Origin: Acanthamoeba sp. SK_2022b
Lineage: Eukaryota > Discosea > Longamoebia > Acanthamoebidae
Direction of reading: 5' to 3'
DNA length: 64,000 bases
Assembly (NCBI GenBank): GCA_027943245.1
Contig: JANDJZ010000028.1
Span: forward strand, 56,467-120,466
A program made the position numbers and the translations under genes. Shown here piece after piece: positions 1 to 12,519 of the stretch. The notes under the pieces were generated by a model. The model searched no databases. It was not told the origin of the DNA and saw only the letters and a program-made list of their open reading frames with translations. Each line of letters opens with the position of its first letter. Position 1 is the stretch's first letter.

Positions 1-50
1 GAGGCTAAAGGCGATTTTACAGTTGTAAATTACTTTTTGTGGCACGTGCA

Positions 51-1025
51 GGCTCAATTCAACGTGGAGATGACCTGCCAGAGCTGCGTGGAGGGCATCA
101 CGGCAGCCTTGCGGGCAGTGCATGGCGTGACCGTTCTCGACGTTGACCTCGAGAGAGGTATTATTTATCTATTTTGTTTTCGTTTTTAATTTATTTTTAG
201 GTTTTTATCTTTTAAAAATATTTTGCCTCAGGCGAGGTGGAGCTGGTGACTCAGAGTGTGCCGGTGGAGAAGCTGCTGCGAATCCTGCGCGAGACCGGCC
301 GAACGGCATCCCTCCAGGGCCTTGGTGGCGGTACGTACGCACGCGCAGTTTTCCAGGGGCACGACACTGCCAGGCGCTTCAACGCACGTGTGTGGTCGTG
401 CAGAGGGCGAGCAGCTGGGGTCGGCAGTGAGCCAGCTCGAGCCGGCCAACGGAAGCAAGGAGGGCCCGCACGCCACGGTGCGCTTCGCCCAGGTTTCGCT
501 CGACCGATGTCTCGTCGAGGCCATCCTCGATGGGTTCCCTCCCGGTACCGCCCGACTTGATGATGTGATGACACCGCCTGGCCGCGTTTCTCATGTATGT
601 TTCGCTGCCCGTAGGCGAGTACGATCTGGCGGTACACGAGTTTGGCGACATCTCCGAGGGTGCTCGCACAGTGGGTGATGTGTTTGGACAACACAGCAAC
701 CCCGATGCCAAGCCCGCCGGTGAGATCGGGCGCGTCGAGGTCGGCCAAAACGGAGTACGCGCTCTCCCTCTGTCGCGCTTGGGCGTCGCCGAGAAGGTCT
801 CAGATGTTACCCAGCGCCTGACGTTCATGGGGCATGCACATTCAGGAGGGCACCATCATGACCGAGAACAAGCAGCTCAAGGTGTGGGACATCATCGGGC
901 GGAGCGTCGTTGCCAGGCCCAGCGGCCGCGGAGCGCTCGGCATCTCGTTTGGCGTCATCGCTCGGAGCGCGGGCGTGCGCGAGAATCCCAAGAAGATCTG
1001 CCGATGCGACGACCCCGACTTCTAA
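51..1025 (+). CDS. CCS: Copper chaperone for superoxide dismutase (CCS), 5' end outside window
   Basis: Delivers copper to, and helps oxidise, cytosolic Cu/Zn superoxide dismutase. The window opens inside an intron; the first visible exon starts after the acceptor near position 50 and carries the HMA-type copper site MTCQSC. The next exons continue the HMA domain (VELVTQSVPVEKLLRILRE). A SOD-like domain follows (VHEFGDISEGA, then VWDIIGRSV and IARSAGV). The C-terminus ends ENPKKICRCDDPDF, keeping the CxC motif that family members use for sulfhydryl transfer; only six residues follow it, so domain III is shorter than in animal CCS. At least five exons with short GT-AG introns are visible. Its stop lies 114 bp from the stop of the convergent carboxypeptidase gene. 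Family assignment is firm; the start codon and first exon are not in the window. Confidence 0.88.
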
Positions 1026-1139
1026 CACGCCGCCGCTCACGCAAAGATAAAACAAACATTGCTATTCAATCCAGACATGTTGGTGGTTGTCGCCGGGACC
1101 AAGCGAGCAAGATGGGTTGGTGGCTGCGTCTCCACACAT

Positions 1140-3164
1140 CTACAGCTTCTTGAGGATGTAGGCGGCCATGGCCTTGACGGCGGCAAAGGTCTCCTCGCCC
1201 GTCGGGACGATCTCGCTGGGCGGCAACACGAAGCCGTAGCGACCTGCCGAACAGAGACATCAGCCTCGGCTGCCCAATTGAGAGAAGCAGGGGGGAGAGG
1301 GAGAGCAGCGGGGTGAAGCCTTGACGTGTGGACGCTGCCCGTACCGGTGTCCCTGAGCTCGACGGCGAACGAGTAGGTCACGTTGGCCACGCCGAACGTC
1401 CAGTCCACGGACGAGCCCGATGCGGGGTAGATGGTCGTGGCAATGTTGCCGTACTGGTACTTGGTGCCGTGCACCGCCGCAAGCGCGCTGACGCACTCTG
1501 TTGTTTAACGACCACGACGACAGCGTCGCGACCGTTAGAATGTCAAACACGCGTAGAGAGGAGCAGTGCAAGGGCACCCTTGGTGGCTTCAAGCAGGTCG
1601 GCGTAGTTGGCGGGCAGATTGGTGGTGTAGCCCCAGGGCTGGAGTGGTTATGGCGTCCCACGCATACCGCAAGTGGGCACACGCGAGAGGTTAGTTGTCC
1701 GCCGTGGAAGGAAGCGGATGAGCAGGGCGAGTACCGTCATCCACAGCTGAGAGTAGGAGTGGAAGTCGATGTAGCCGAGCATGTTGCGCTTGGACTTGAT
1801 ATACTCGGCCAGCGCCGTCTCCTCGGGTTCGGAGAAGCCCTTGGGACCTGGTCGCCGCGCATTCGGTGACCTTTAGAACGGCGCGACCCGCCACCACGCA
1901 ACGTACGGGAGGCGGTTGTCCTGTACCCATGTAGTCCTCAGCGCAGGTGTTGGAGCTCGATCCACCCTCGCCCCAGTGGAACTCCCAGTTACGGTTGGTG
2001 TCGACGCCAACACAGGCCATCCAGCTGTTCTTGTTGATGCGGCTGCACAACAGATATCAAATTTTGTTATTCATTTCAAACATAAAATTACGTAGTTTGC
2101 ATGAGATCTGCGTACCGGTTCTTCCTCCACATGCGGTCGGTAGTCCAGGTGTAGACGTAGCCGTCCGCGTTGACGATGGGGATGATGCTCCACTCAATGT
2201 TGTCCACAAACTTGGTCACCTGCAGGTCCTGTGATCATAGGAAACCGCAGTAGAACGTGAGGCCGACTCCTTGTACGCAGCTCTCTCGCTCCTCGTCTGC
2301 GGGCATGCGTGTGGCTGTTGTTAGAGGAGTTGCTTACCTTGCCGTAGAGCGTCACGAGCTGGTGGGCAATCCAGGCGTTGGTCATGGGGCTGATCCACTC
2401 ACGGGCGTGCTGGCCACCGTTCAGGGTGATGCCCACCTTGCCTGTCGGAGCCGGGTGAGATAAATGACTTTGTTTTCCCACACTGGGCATGGGGGAACAA
2501 CCATTGACGTTCTTCTGCGAAGTGATGATGACACCGTTGATGTCACGGCCCTCCACGGTCTTGCCGATGGTCTTGTGTGGTGGTGGAGGTCAGTCTGTCG
2601 TTGACGCACTGGTGGAGAGTGGGAAAGTCGTACGATCTTAGTGACAAGCTCGGGGTACTGCTTGGCCAGTGCGCTCAGGAAGTCGTTGAATTCATCGAGC
2701 GAACGGAAGCCGCCAAAGAACGAGTCATTCGCCGCACGCTGTTGGAGTTTAATAATTATTATTGTTTATGTTTTTATTATTTGTTGCTGCCAATTGGCGC
2801 AGGCGGCATAAATTTATTAAAATAAGAGAGCAAGGTGTACCTGAATGCTGAAACGCTCGAGATCAACCAGGGCTTGGAGGTCTTCAATCATGACGGTGTA
2901 GGGGATGTTGAGCGCGTCGACGTGAGGCTGGAGTACGTCGGGCACCTGTACGTCGGCCCACTCCGGATGCTCGGCCCACAGGTCAAGCCCGAGGGCGCGC
3001 ACGGCAGCGCCCAGCCTCACCCGTCGCTCGCCGTCGAGGTCGTCCGCCAACCCAAACCGCAGCACCTTGTGGCCCACGAACGAGGTCTTGACGTCCGCCG
3101 ACACTACAGAGGCATACAGCGCGACCAGGCACAACGCCACTACCAACGTGCTCGCCTTCATCAT
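1140..3164 (-). CDS. Secreted zinc carboxypeptidase, M14 (carboxypeptidase A/B-like)
   Basis: Predicted metallocarboxypeptidase that removes C-terminal residues from peptides. It starts [19 protein letters not shown], a clear signal peptide, then an activation-peptide-like region ([20 protein letters not shown]). The catalytic domain contains [11 protein letters not shown] (zinc ligands His and Glu of HxxE), [13 protein letters not shown] (substrate-binding Asn-Arg) and IDFHSYSQ (third zinc ligand His). These match the M14 family in order and spacing. The C-terminus is encoded near 1140-1200 (ending YILKKL). About seven exons are joined by short introns. It is transcribed divergently from the asparaginase gene, with 178 bp between the start codons. 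The propeptide suggests synthesis as a zymogen for the endolysosomal or extracellular space; substrate preference (A or B type) is not resolved here. Confidence 0.9.
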
Positions 3165-3342
3165 CTTCGTGGTACGTCTCGAGTTATGTAAAGGTGGGAC
3201 GCAGGGATAAAGCGGAGTATGTCGGCGCCGACAGCGAAGGCGATGGACCTTTCCCCCAACTTGAAGTTTCGTGTCTGGATTTTTTATGGAATTATAAATC
3301 CTGTTTTTTCTTCCGCATTTGTAAAAGCAGGAAAGGAGAGCG

Positions 3343-4749
3343 ATGGAAGGAGCGCGGGAGGGCAGAGCGGTGTGGGCGTTGGCATTGCATGGGGGAGCAG
3401 GAACCATCTCCCGCTCAGTGTCGCTCGATCGCCGCGAGGAATACCTCAAGGGCCTCAGCCTGGCGCTGGACGTCGGTGTTCGCATCCTCGCCCAAGGGGG
3501 TATCTCGCCTCACATCCTAATACAAATAAATACGCATTATTGATATTTATTTGACTGCTTTCTTGAGGCCAGGTACGGCACTGGACGCCGTGGAGGCGGT
3601 TGTGCGTGAGCTGGAGGACAATCCGCTCTTCAACGCCGGACGTGGTGCGGTATTCACGCATGATGGCACTGTGGAGCTAGATGCCTCCATCATGGATGGT
3701 CGCACGCTGTCCTGCGGTGCCGTGTGCGGTGTCAAGTAAGTGTGGCAACTTGGCATCTGCGCACTCGTGCCCACTCTTACACTGTCCTCATCGACCAGAA
3801 CCGTCAAGAATCCAATATCGCTGGCCCGGCTGGTAATGGAGAAGACGTCGCATGTCCTGCTTGCGGGCACTGGCGCCGAGCAGTTCGCCGAAATGGTTGG
3901 CGTCGAGCGCTGCGAGAACTCTTACTTCTACACCGAGAATAGGTTCGCCGCTCCTCGTACACGCATAAAGAGTGAGACAATTATTTATTAAATTATTATT
4001 TATTATCGACAGGTATCGATCCCTGCAGCAGGCCAAGGAGGCGGGCGCGGTGGAGTTGGACCACGCTGGGACGACCAACGTGGACACCAAGATCACGCCC
4101 GCGCAGCTTGCGGGCACCACCCCCGACGGCGCGTCGGCTACAAAGGACGAGGCGGCGCACGTCAAGGGCACCGTGGGCTGCGTGGCCCGCGACGCAGAGG
4201 GCAACCTCGCCGTGGCCACGTCGACCGGCGGGATGACCAACAAGCGGTGGGGCCGGGTCGGCGACTCCCCCATCATCGGCGCCGGGTCGTACGCCAACAA
4301 CAGGTCGTGCGCCGTGTCGTCGACCGGGGCCGGCGAGGAGTTCATTCGGCACGTGGTGGCGCACGACATCTCGGCCCTCATGGAGTACGGCGGCCACTCC
4401 CTGGCGCAGGCCGCCGACCTGGTCGTCCACACCAAGCTCGCCAAGGTTTGTCTTGCCTCTCCCCACACTCACCTACGCATGCTGTGGCGTGTGCCGGCCC
4501 AGCTGCACACTCTCGCTCACAGCGTTGTGTGTCCGTGTTTGTGTGTGTGCACGACTCGTGAACACAGGGCGATGGCGGAGTGATCGCGGTGAGCAAGGAC
4601 GGGGAGGTGGCGATGCCCTTCAACAGCACGGGCATGTTCAGGGCTGCGGCGGACAGCAACGGTCCGTATACTCGCCTCGCCCGAGAGCCAGGCCACGGGC
4701 TAACCCCGTTGATCCTACAGGACTGCGCGTGGTGAAGATATGGGAGTAA
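3343..4749 (+). CDS. Isoaspartyl peptidase / L-asparaginase (plant-type, Ntn hydrolase)
   Basis: N-terminal-nucleophile hydrolase of the ASRGL1/plant-type asparaginase family. It removes isoaspartyl residues from peptides and hydrolyses L-asparagine. The N-terminal half carries [27 protein letters not shown] and LDASIMDGR, standard family blocks. The autocleavage site is in [10 protein letters not shown], where the Thr would become the nucleophile of the beta subunit, followed by [13 protein letters not shown] and [14 protein letters not shown], which complete the active site. A final short exon ends in VVKIWE and a TAA stop. Six or so exons. No signal peptide is seen, so it is probably cytosolic. 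It shares a 178 bp 5' region with the divergent carboxypeptidase and ends 174 bp from the convergent YEATS2-like gene. Taspase-like paralogues are possible but the GGAG and NAGRG motifs favour asparaginase. Confidence 0.9.
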
Positions 4750-4923
4750 CTCGACTCGGGCGAGTGTGTGGCAGGGTCGCGGGGCCAGCTCGCCTCCTCC
4801 AATACGAGAAAAAGACCGTTAGTGCTGCGTGTACATGAGATGATCCTGATGCATTCTACAGACGTTTGCTGTCTCTTGTCTGGCCCACTGTAACAACAAA
4901 ACATGCGGGACAAAGAGTGACGA

Positions 4924-6836
4924 CTACGACGAGGACGAGGGTGGCGAGGCCAACGCGGCGGGCTGTGCGGTGGGGGCGGACGGCAGTGGCGGAGAGGAGG
5001 CTGGCGGCTGGTCACGGCGATCGGTCGTTGACGAAGCCAAAGAGAGGGAAGTGACGGAAGGGGGTGGTGGCGATGATAACGATGATGATGACGAGGCCGA
5101 TGCGGTCGACGATGGTGAAGAGGAGGCGAACACCACATCGGTGGAAGAAGCGGAAGCAGTGGAGGCGGATGCGGAGGACGACGCAGATGCGACGCTCGGT
5201 CCGTGGGCGGCCTGGCCGGATGCGGGCGGCGAGGCGGCCGTCGGTCCTGTCGGCACCAAAGTGGCCGTTGGCGTAGGAATGGGCGTCGGCGCAGGGGTAG
5301 TCGTCGTCGTTGGCGTTGATGTCGACGCATCGGAAGTCGTGACCACCAATGGCACGGCAGACGAAGAGGAGGAGGAGGAGGAGGAGGAGGAAGCGAGGAG
5401 CGAGGCCGAGAAGAAGGGGGGGCTGACGGGGGCAGCGTAGACGGTCTCCCAATCGCCCTCGGCGAAGGGATTCTCTTCGATGATGACGGGTACCGGGTTG
5501 GCCATCCCGTGGTTGGTGAGAAAGTCCAACTGCGGGTTGTTGCGCACCGCGCAGAACACGTGGTATGGCACCAACGACACTCCCTGCGCACACGCACACG
5601 CACACGCACGCACACGAATGAGAGAGAGGGATCGCATGGGCGATGGTTGGGAGGCTAGGTGGCTCTACCTCGTGTGGGCCTCCCGCTCGGGCCTTCTCCT
5701 GGCCTCGGCACACGACCAGCGAATCCCGCACGAGGTCGCGCGCGAAGCAGAACGCCAACTGGAAACCCATGGGAGAACACATCGCAAAAACAGGGGCGCG
5801 TCAGTCTCATAACACCACGCCCCCCCCCCAAACCTCTTCGAAGGGCAGAGGGGAGATTCCTAACCTTGCACAAGAGGTTCTCGGCGGTGTGGCCCTGCGG
5901 CGTGTTGGTGTCGAGTGGAACGTCGATCTCCTCCAGCATCTTCGGTATCTCCCCGCCCAGGAACGGCCTCTCGCGAAAGTGTTCGTAGAGCTTGGTCCTG
6001 ACTTCGGCGAGGTGGGCGTTGATGGGATCTTTGACCACGTCCATCTCTGAGACCAGAGCCGGGAGGAGAAAGACCAACGCGTTATGCATGCACGAGGCCC
6101 CGCCCGCGCAAAGAGGCGGGTGTGAGGGAGGGAGAGTAGTGGCTTCAGACCAGGGGCGAGTGTCGTACCGATGGGCTCGGGCTTGATGGACATCAGGCCG
6201 GCAGCCGGGGCGGTTGCGGGAGAGGCATCCAAAGAGGCGCCGCTGGGTGTTGTGGTCGTAGTAGTCGTGGTCGTCGTCGCCAAAGACGTCGATGGCTGCG
6301 GCGAGGGCGGGACCGAGGTGCCGGGCGAGGTGGGCACATGCTTCCACGGGGTGAGCGTGGACACGATCGCAGTCTCTCCCAGCCGTTGCCTGATCAGATG
6401 CGTCATGACCGCCACGACGACGTCGACGATGACGAAGAGGGAATGAATGAGCGGAGGGGTCGCCGATTCTCATTGTTTGCTGTGCTTGGAGCGTACCTGC
6501 ACAGCTTCTGCGTGGCCTTGAACGACTCGAGTGGGAGGTGCGTGCGGCCGCAGAACTTGCAGTGTCGCACGACTGGAATCTCCACCTCCACCGACACCTC
6601 CACCTGTTTGTGGCGTGCAGACGCTCATGAGAAATGAATAGTGCGCGCCCACATGTGGGCACGGTCACGCAACGCTACGAGCAATGTAGAGGTCGGCCAA
6701 AGGCTGGAATGTGCATACCGAGGGCACCTTGTTGTGCTGGCGGCACCACAAGACCACCTTCTTGGTGGGGATGTCGAGCTGCTTTTTGCTCCGCACGTAT
6801 TCCCTCACTTTCCTCGCGCGCTGCCACTGTTTGTGT

Positions 6837-6890
<54 letters not shown>

Positions 6891-9800
6891 TGGATGGATG
6901 ATTGAGAAATGGAGCAAATGATCAGTGGAATTCGAGCGAGGCAGTACCTCGGTGGACTTGCGCTTGCCCAAATTCCACGCACGGAAGGCGTCGTCGCTCT
7001 TGGCGAACGAATAGGGCAGGACAGCCTGGCCACGCTTGTCCGCAACGACCGGGAAGAGCGCGCACGCCTCGTCGAGCAGCTCCTCCACGTCGTCTGCAAA
7101 CACAACGATGGGCTGCGGCGGAATGCTGACGTCGGCCAGCGGGTCGGCCATCTGCGGCTTCTGGTCGACGACGGCCATCGATTGATGTTGGGCAGCCGCC
7201 ACAGCGCTGGGCCTGGCCTCGAGAGCCGGTCGACCTGCCGCTGGTGGCGACGGCGCGGGAGTCGGCTGTGCCGTTGGCGGCCGCGGCAGGGCAGCGTCGA
7301 CGGGCACAGCCGAGGGTTGCAGTTGGGCCAGGGCCGGCGACGGCGACAGAGCCACGAGGGAGGCCGGCAGAGGCAGCGGTTGGTAGGAAGCCGGGGCGGA
7401 GGCAGGAGAGGAAGGCGGGGCGGGCGAGGGAGCCGCAGCGGGCTCCGGCGGAGCGGCGCTGGGCGCTGCAGCAGCGGGTGGGACAGAGGGAGGCGGCGGA
7501 GCGGCGACGGATGCGGAGGGCGGGGAGGCCGAGCCGGGGAGCGATGTCGTAGTTGCCGGCGCAGTGGTGGTCGCAGCGACTGGCTGAGCGCCGGCGCTCG
7601 TGGGGGCAGGAGCAGGTGGTGAGGATGAAGAGGCTGACGTCGCTGGCAAAGGCGACGGTGGCGATGACGTAGACGACGACGAGGGAGCGAGGTCGCCTGC
7701 GATCGACGCGGATGGGAGAGGGGAGGGCGATGTGGCCTCGTCGGCCGCTACCGATGAGGCCTGGCTCGCGGCTGTGGTTTGCGGCTTCTCCTCCAACGTC
7801 GACTCTGACTTGTCCTTTGGGCCTTCCGTCGGCCTCTCCTCGCCCTCGGTCGTGTCCATCGCGTTGACTTCACTGCCAGCATCGCCAGCAGCAGCCGTCG
7901 CGCCATCGTCGTCATCGTCGAGATCGATGATGTCGATGTCCTCTTCCTCTTCCTCGCGCGTTCGCTTCTTCACCACCGTCGCCTCCATTCGCTCGTCCTC
8001 CTTCTCCCCCTCCCCCTCCTCGTTGTCCACCTTCTCGGCCTTGACCTTGGCTCGCTTCCTGCCGCGGCCCTCCTCCTTGATCTCATTCTCTTCCTCCTTT
8101 TCTTTCTCTTTTCCCTTCTTCTCCCGGAGGCTCTCTCGCTCGCGCTCCTTCCTTCTCTCGTGCTCGTCTTCGCTGCGTCGCTCGGACCGTTTGGCCTTCT
8201 TCGCGTCCCTCTCCTCCCGCTCCCCGCCGTGCTCCTCCTCGCGCGCTCGCTTGCCCAGCGCTGCCCCGCCGCCACTGCCTCCTCCCGCCTGCGGCTGCGG
8301 GGGGCGCGAGCTCTCGGGCGGGGCCTGCTGTCGCTTTCCGGCCGTGGCAGGCGAGGGGCTCTTACCGCTGCCCGCGCGCTTGGTGGTCACCTCCTCGCTC
8401 TTGCCGCCGGCGTCTCTCGTCCTCTCCAGGCTCGGTTCCAGCTTGAGCGTCGAGGAGTTGCGCTGTCCGGCAGCCGAAGCCGTCGGCCCGCCAGTCGTGC
8501 CGCTGCTGCTGCTGCTACTGTTGCTCGCACTAGTGGTGACAGTGGTGCTGGTGCTGGTGTTGGTGCCGGCGCTGGTGCTGGTGGTGTTGGCGGGGCGCTC
8601 CTCCTCGAAGAATCGTCGGCTGAGCTCCACTTCGACCGGCGTCTCGCCGCCCAGCATTTGCAGGCCGGAATGGGTTTGGTCCAACTGGTCACCAAAAGGA
8701 AATGGTCGAATCGTCGTCAGTCTTGAACTCAATCAGAAGGAGGGTGGAGGGAGCGGCATCGCTGCACAGCCAAAGAGTGGAGCACCCGGTACCTTGAGGT
8801 GGTGGATGATGTCCACGGGCTTGTTTCGCGTGTCCACAAAGTGAAGCTGCACGCGAACCGGAAACTCGCCCCAGCCTGCAGCACGTAGCCGAAAAAACAA
8901 AAAAAAAACAAAAAAAACAAAAAAAAACATCAAGATCAAACCCAGCCTCGACGCTTTCGAGGAGGACGGGGGAGTGGGCTAGGGCGTACCCCTCCGCGTA
9001 AGGTGGAACGGCGGATGCAAAACTTCGACCACATCGTTCGGTGCAAAGCTGGGGTGCAGGAAGAACCTCACCTTCTTGACAAAATGGCTGATGTCCGGCT
9101 CCTGCGTTGCCACCAATTAAAAACGTTGATCCAAGTTGCTCACAGCCGCTTTCCTCTTTTGAGAATCGCCTAAGACAAGCAATTAGAGGGAGGGAGGGCT
9201 ACCTCTGCCGGTCCGCGCACGTAGACCATCCATTTGTGCGTTGACCTGGCGTCGCCGTCTCTAGAGTCTGTTGACCAATTAGTATCGCACGAACAAATGA
9301 ATAAATAAAATAAAATAAATGACGCAATAACGAAGCCGGGAAGCATTTTGGACGAGACACGGCGAATTTACCGGTGGGAATGAATTTGGAGGTGTTCCCC
9401 ACGATGACCTTCTTCTTCCGATAGAATCGCGAGACGTTCTCTGGCACCTCGCCCTCGCTCAAGGTAGACTTGGGGCGCGGGTTCTCCGTCTGTGATTGAG
9501 GGGTCAGCTGGGAATGGGCGTGACTTTGTGGCGTGGGTGGTGGGTCACCTGTGCAGGAGTGGCGGCGCGGGGGTAGTAGATCATGGCGCCGTCGAGGCGG
9601 CAGGGGTCATCGGCGGGCACTTCGGCTTCGTTCACCACGGTGCCGCAGGCGAGCACAGCATCGGCGTGCGTGGCGAACTTGATCTTGTGCATGATGCGGC
9701 AGTGGTTCACGAAGCCCAACACGTTCAGGAACTTCTCCCGCTTGCACGTTGGACAGATCAATCTGCGCACCGCAACCAAGAAACGACATTCAGCAAGCAA

Positions 9801-10524
9801 GCAAGCAAGCAAGCAGACAGGACGAGGACGCAACGTACTGCACGAACGAGTTGTCTGGCCTGCGCGCATACAAGGGACCGGCCTTGGGCGAGATCTTCTG
9901 CCGCTTCCGCTTGGCCCCTGTACGCGCCACGGAAGCAAGCGCGAGAGTGAGAGAGTGTGGATGTGTGGATAAGTGGATATGTGGCAATTCGCCAGCGTAG
10001 GCCAGAATCAAAGGCGACGGGGCAAGAGGGCTATACCGCTTTCGTTGCCGCTTTTGGCTGTCGCTTGCTTCTCCCGCTCCCGCTCCTTCTCCCGCTCTGC
10101 TTGCTTTCGTTTCGCCTTGTCCTTTTCCTTGCCCTTTTCCGTGTCCTTCTCCTTGCCCTTGCCCTTGTCGCTCCCCTTCTTTTCTCGTTCCCGTTCGCGG
10201 TCCTTCTCGCGGTCTCTGCCCGCGTCGCTCCCATGCTTCTCCCTTCGCTGCTTCGCCGTTGTCGTCGTGGTCGTGGTGGCGTTCGTTCGCTGCTGGGCCT
10301 CGCTGAAGTCGGCGTCCGAGAGCGCCTTTCGTCGCTCGCCGGCCCTCTCGGCGCCCGCTCGTCTCTTTTTCCTCTCCTCGCGAACCCGCTTGAGCCTCCG
10401 CCCTTCCTCCTCTTCGCTCTCGTTCTCGTTCTCGTCGGCTTCTTCGTCATCTCCATCTTCGCTGTCGGACATGCCCAGCCGCATGTAACCCCCTGCGACC
10501 ACACCAGGGTTTGATCAGTCAAGA

Positions 10525-10586
<62 letters not shown>

Positions 10587-12010
10587 GCACAGCCGGCATG
10601 GCGTACGATTGGCCCAGGCCTCGTGCAGGCGCTCGAGGATCATCTCGCCCTCCTGCAGGCGATCTTCGATGAGCCGCAGCTCGCGTCGCTTGTATTCGAT
10701 CTCGACGTCGAACTGCACGGCAATGATGCGCCGAATCTTCTCCAGCGTGGCCTCATCTGGAAACAGCCAATGTCAGCACAGAGACTCAACGTGCATTCTA
10801 CGCAGGCGCGTGTCTGTGGAGCGCTACCTGTAGGAATGCCCTCGACCATCGGAGCGGGCGGCTGGAGAAGCGGCGTGGCGGGCGGCGAGAGCGGCGGTTG
10901 GGAGGGCGTCGGTGGCGGCGACATCGGGTGCAGCATGGGCGAGCGCGGCGGCCCTGCCGCGTGTCCGTGCGCGTGGTGCACGGGGCACGCCTGGCACGTG
11001 CAGCACGTGGCCGCCAAAGACGAGGACGAAGAGGTGGACGAAGAAGCAGAGGAGGAGCTCGTCGGGAGTGTGGACATCGAAGACGACCGGGACAGGGACG
11101 AGGGAAGCGGGGGAGGAGAGGTGGGCGAGGGCAGAGCGCCGGCGGGCGCCGACGCCGAGAGGGAGATCCCCATCGATGACGGCGAGGGCGACGGCCGCTG
11201 TGTGCGCACAGAGGAGGGAGACGCCGGGGACGACGCGGCCGGTGGGGAGGGCATGCGCCGCCGAAGGCCCAGCGAGGGAGGACGCCGCCCTATCGTCGAC
11301 GCCAGCCGTCGCGGCGGTGATGGCGGGTCCGCATTCTTGTCGTTGTCTTCACTTTTCTCTTCCTCTTCTTCGCTTGTCCGTGGAGCAATGACTTCGGCCG
11401 CGTCGGCGTCCATGGTGTCGCCATAGTCGCCGCTGTCATCGTCTACCACCACCTCCTCCTCTCGCAGCTGCTGCTGCTGCCGTCGCTCCCTGGAGCTGCC
11501 CTTCTCTTCTTCGCCCTTCGTCCTGTCCTCGTCATCCTCGGCCTCGTCGCGTTGGCGGCTTCCACGACGGCCGTCCCTCTTGGTGGAGCGGTGATGCCGT
11601 CGCCTCTGCCGCTCATCGTCCTCGCTGCGGCTGTCGCTGCTCTCGTCGCTTCGTCGGTCCCTCCTCCTGCTGTCCTTACGCGTGCCGCGACGCTGATGAT
11701 GACGACCATTCGTGGGAGGCGAACGTGATCTCGAGCTCGATCGTGAGCGAGAGCGTGAGCGTGAGGCTTGTGATCGCGACCTGGATCGAGATCGAGAGCG
11801 CGTTCTCGATCGTGATCTCGACCGAGATCGCGATGGCGATCGTTTCCCCTTGCGATGCGATGAAGGAGGCGGGGAGGCGACCTTCTTCTTGAAAGAGGGG
11901 ATGGAGCCCGGCCTGACGTATCTCCGCTTGACAGGGGATGTGTAGGAGGAGGAGAGAGTAGTGGTTGAGGAGGAAGCCACCTCGTTCTTCTTGCTCCCCA
12001 GGCGTGACAT
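4924..12010 (-). CDS. YEATS2: YEATS2-like chromatin protein with N-terminal RS domain
   Basis: Likely orthologue of YEATS2, the acyl-lysine-reading scaffold of the ATAC histone acetyltransferase complex. It starts [10 protein letters not shown], then an RS-dipeptide tract (about residues 57-98, DNA 11717-11842), long acidic/basic low-complexity sequence, and a helix [20 protein letters not shown] that matches the YEATS2 N-terminal block. Next is a C2H2-like piece (LICPTC...HCRIMH), then the YEATS domain over about 8.6-9.5 kb: [42 protein letters not shown], and [18 protein letters not shown] very long Pro/Ser/Glu-rich exon follows, then conserved C-terminal segments ([47 protein letters not shown]) and a Ser-rich tail ending at 4924. 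More than ten exons. Frame remains open upstream to about 12295, so an earlier start cannot be excluded. The RS tract is unusual for the family. Confidence 0.85.
6839..6889. repeat. (GT)n microsatellite in YEATS2-like intron
   Basis: An uninterrupted GT dinucleotide run of about 50 bp lies between coding exons of the YEATS2-like gene. Translated frames through it give only Val-Cys repeats and are not coding. Confidence 0.95.
10526..10585. repeat. (CA)n microsatellite in YEATS2-like intron
   Basis: About 60 bp of pure CA repeats, in the intron between the exon ending HEAWAN and the Lys/Glu-rich exon. On the sense (minus) strand it reads (TG)n. Confidence 0.95.
11717..11842 (-). other. RS-dipeptide tract of the YEATS2-like protein
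   Basis: Codes for alternating Arg-Ser (with a few Thr, Gln, Ala) over about 42 residues; the DNA is a run of cga/gcg-rich hexamers (gatcgtgagcgagagcgt-like on the plus strand). RS domains are known from SR splicing factors as SRPK/CLK kinase targets. Confidence 0.85.
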
Positions 12011-12519
12011 TTCTTTACTTAATTGCTGTTCCTGATTTTTTTTCTCTCCCAAATTGTCAATTGAAGGGAGGCAACTTGAGGCGACTTGTTCAGATCTATC
12101 CAAAGCCTTCACAACAGACGCATCTCCATCGATCGATGATCGTTGTGCTGCCTCTTTTGTTTTCTTTTTCTCTTTTTGTTTATTTGTTTGCTCTGTGGCC
12201 GTTTCGCGCCACCTCGATCGTGCAGCTTTGCTGCTTCCGTAGCCACGCGATGTTCGTCGCAAAGCGCATGAGTTTCTGATAAAACACCACGGCACCTAGC
12301 TGCTGCGGTATTGTTGATCTTACAACAAATCATCCAGCACGCACGACAAGGTAGCCTGCCCACTCATTCGGCTCAACGCTGCGTGCTTCTCTCAAGGCGC
12401 TTGAACGACTGCATTTTTGATATTTAAGAACTAATCTTACTCTGGTCTGTTGTTTCGTTTCTCCTTCATCTTCACGCCCTTTGTTTGCACAGTTAGCGCT
12501 TTATCGGAGAATATAAAGC
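12011..12519. other. Divergent intergenic region, YEATS2-like / penta-EF-hand gene
   Basis: 509 bp between two divergent start codons. It is AT-richer than the flanking coding DNA, with T-rich stretches around 12030-12060 and 12150-12200. A TATAAA string at about 12513 is only a few bases before the ATG of the plus-strand gene and is too close to act as its TATA box. The upstream part stays open in the YEATS2-like frame, so some of it may be 5' UTR or alternative N-terminal coding sequence. No further element recognised. Confidence 0.6.

Noticed and set aside
4638..5615. A 325-residue Pro/Arg-rich minus-strand frame
   Set aside because: Out of frame with the YEATS2-like C-terminus ([17 protein letters not shown]), which is the conserved reading over the same DNA.
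7600..8844. A 414-residue plus-strand open frame rich in Ser/Leu
   Set aside because: It is antisense to the YEATS2-like low-complexity exon; the minus-strand reading continues known YEATS blocks, and the plus reading is only the complement of Glu/Lys/Arg codons.
12513..12518. TATAAA near the penta-EF-hand start
   Set aside because: Only two bases before the ATG, so it cannot position transcription for that start.
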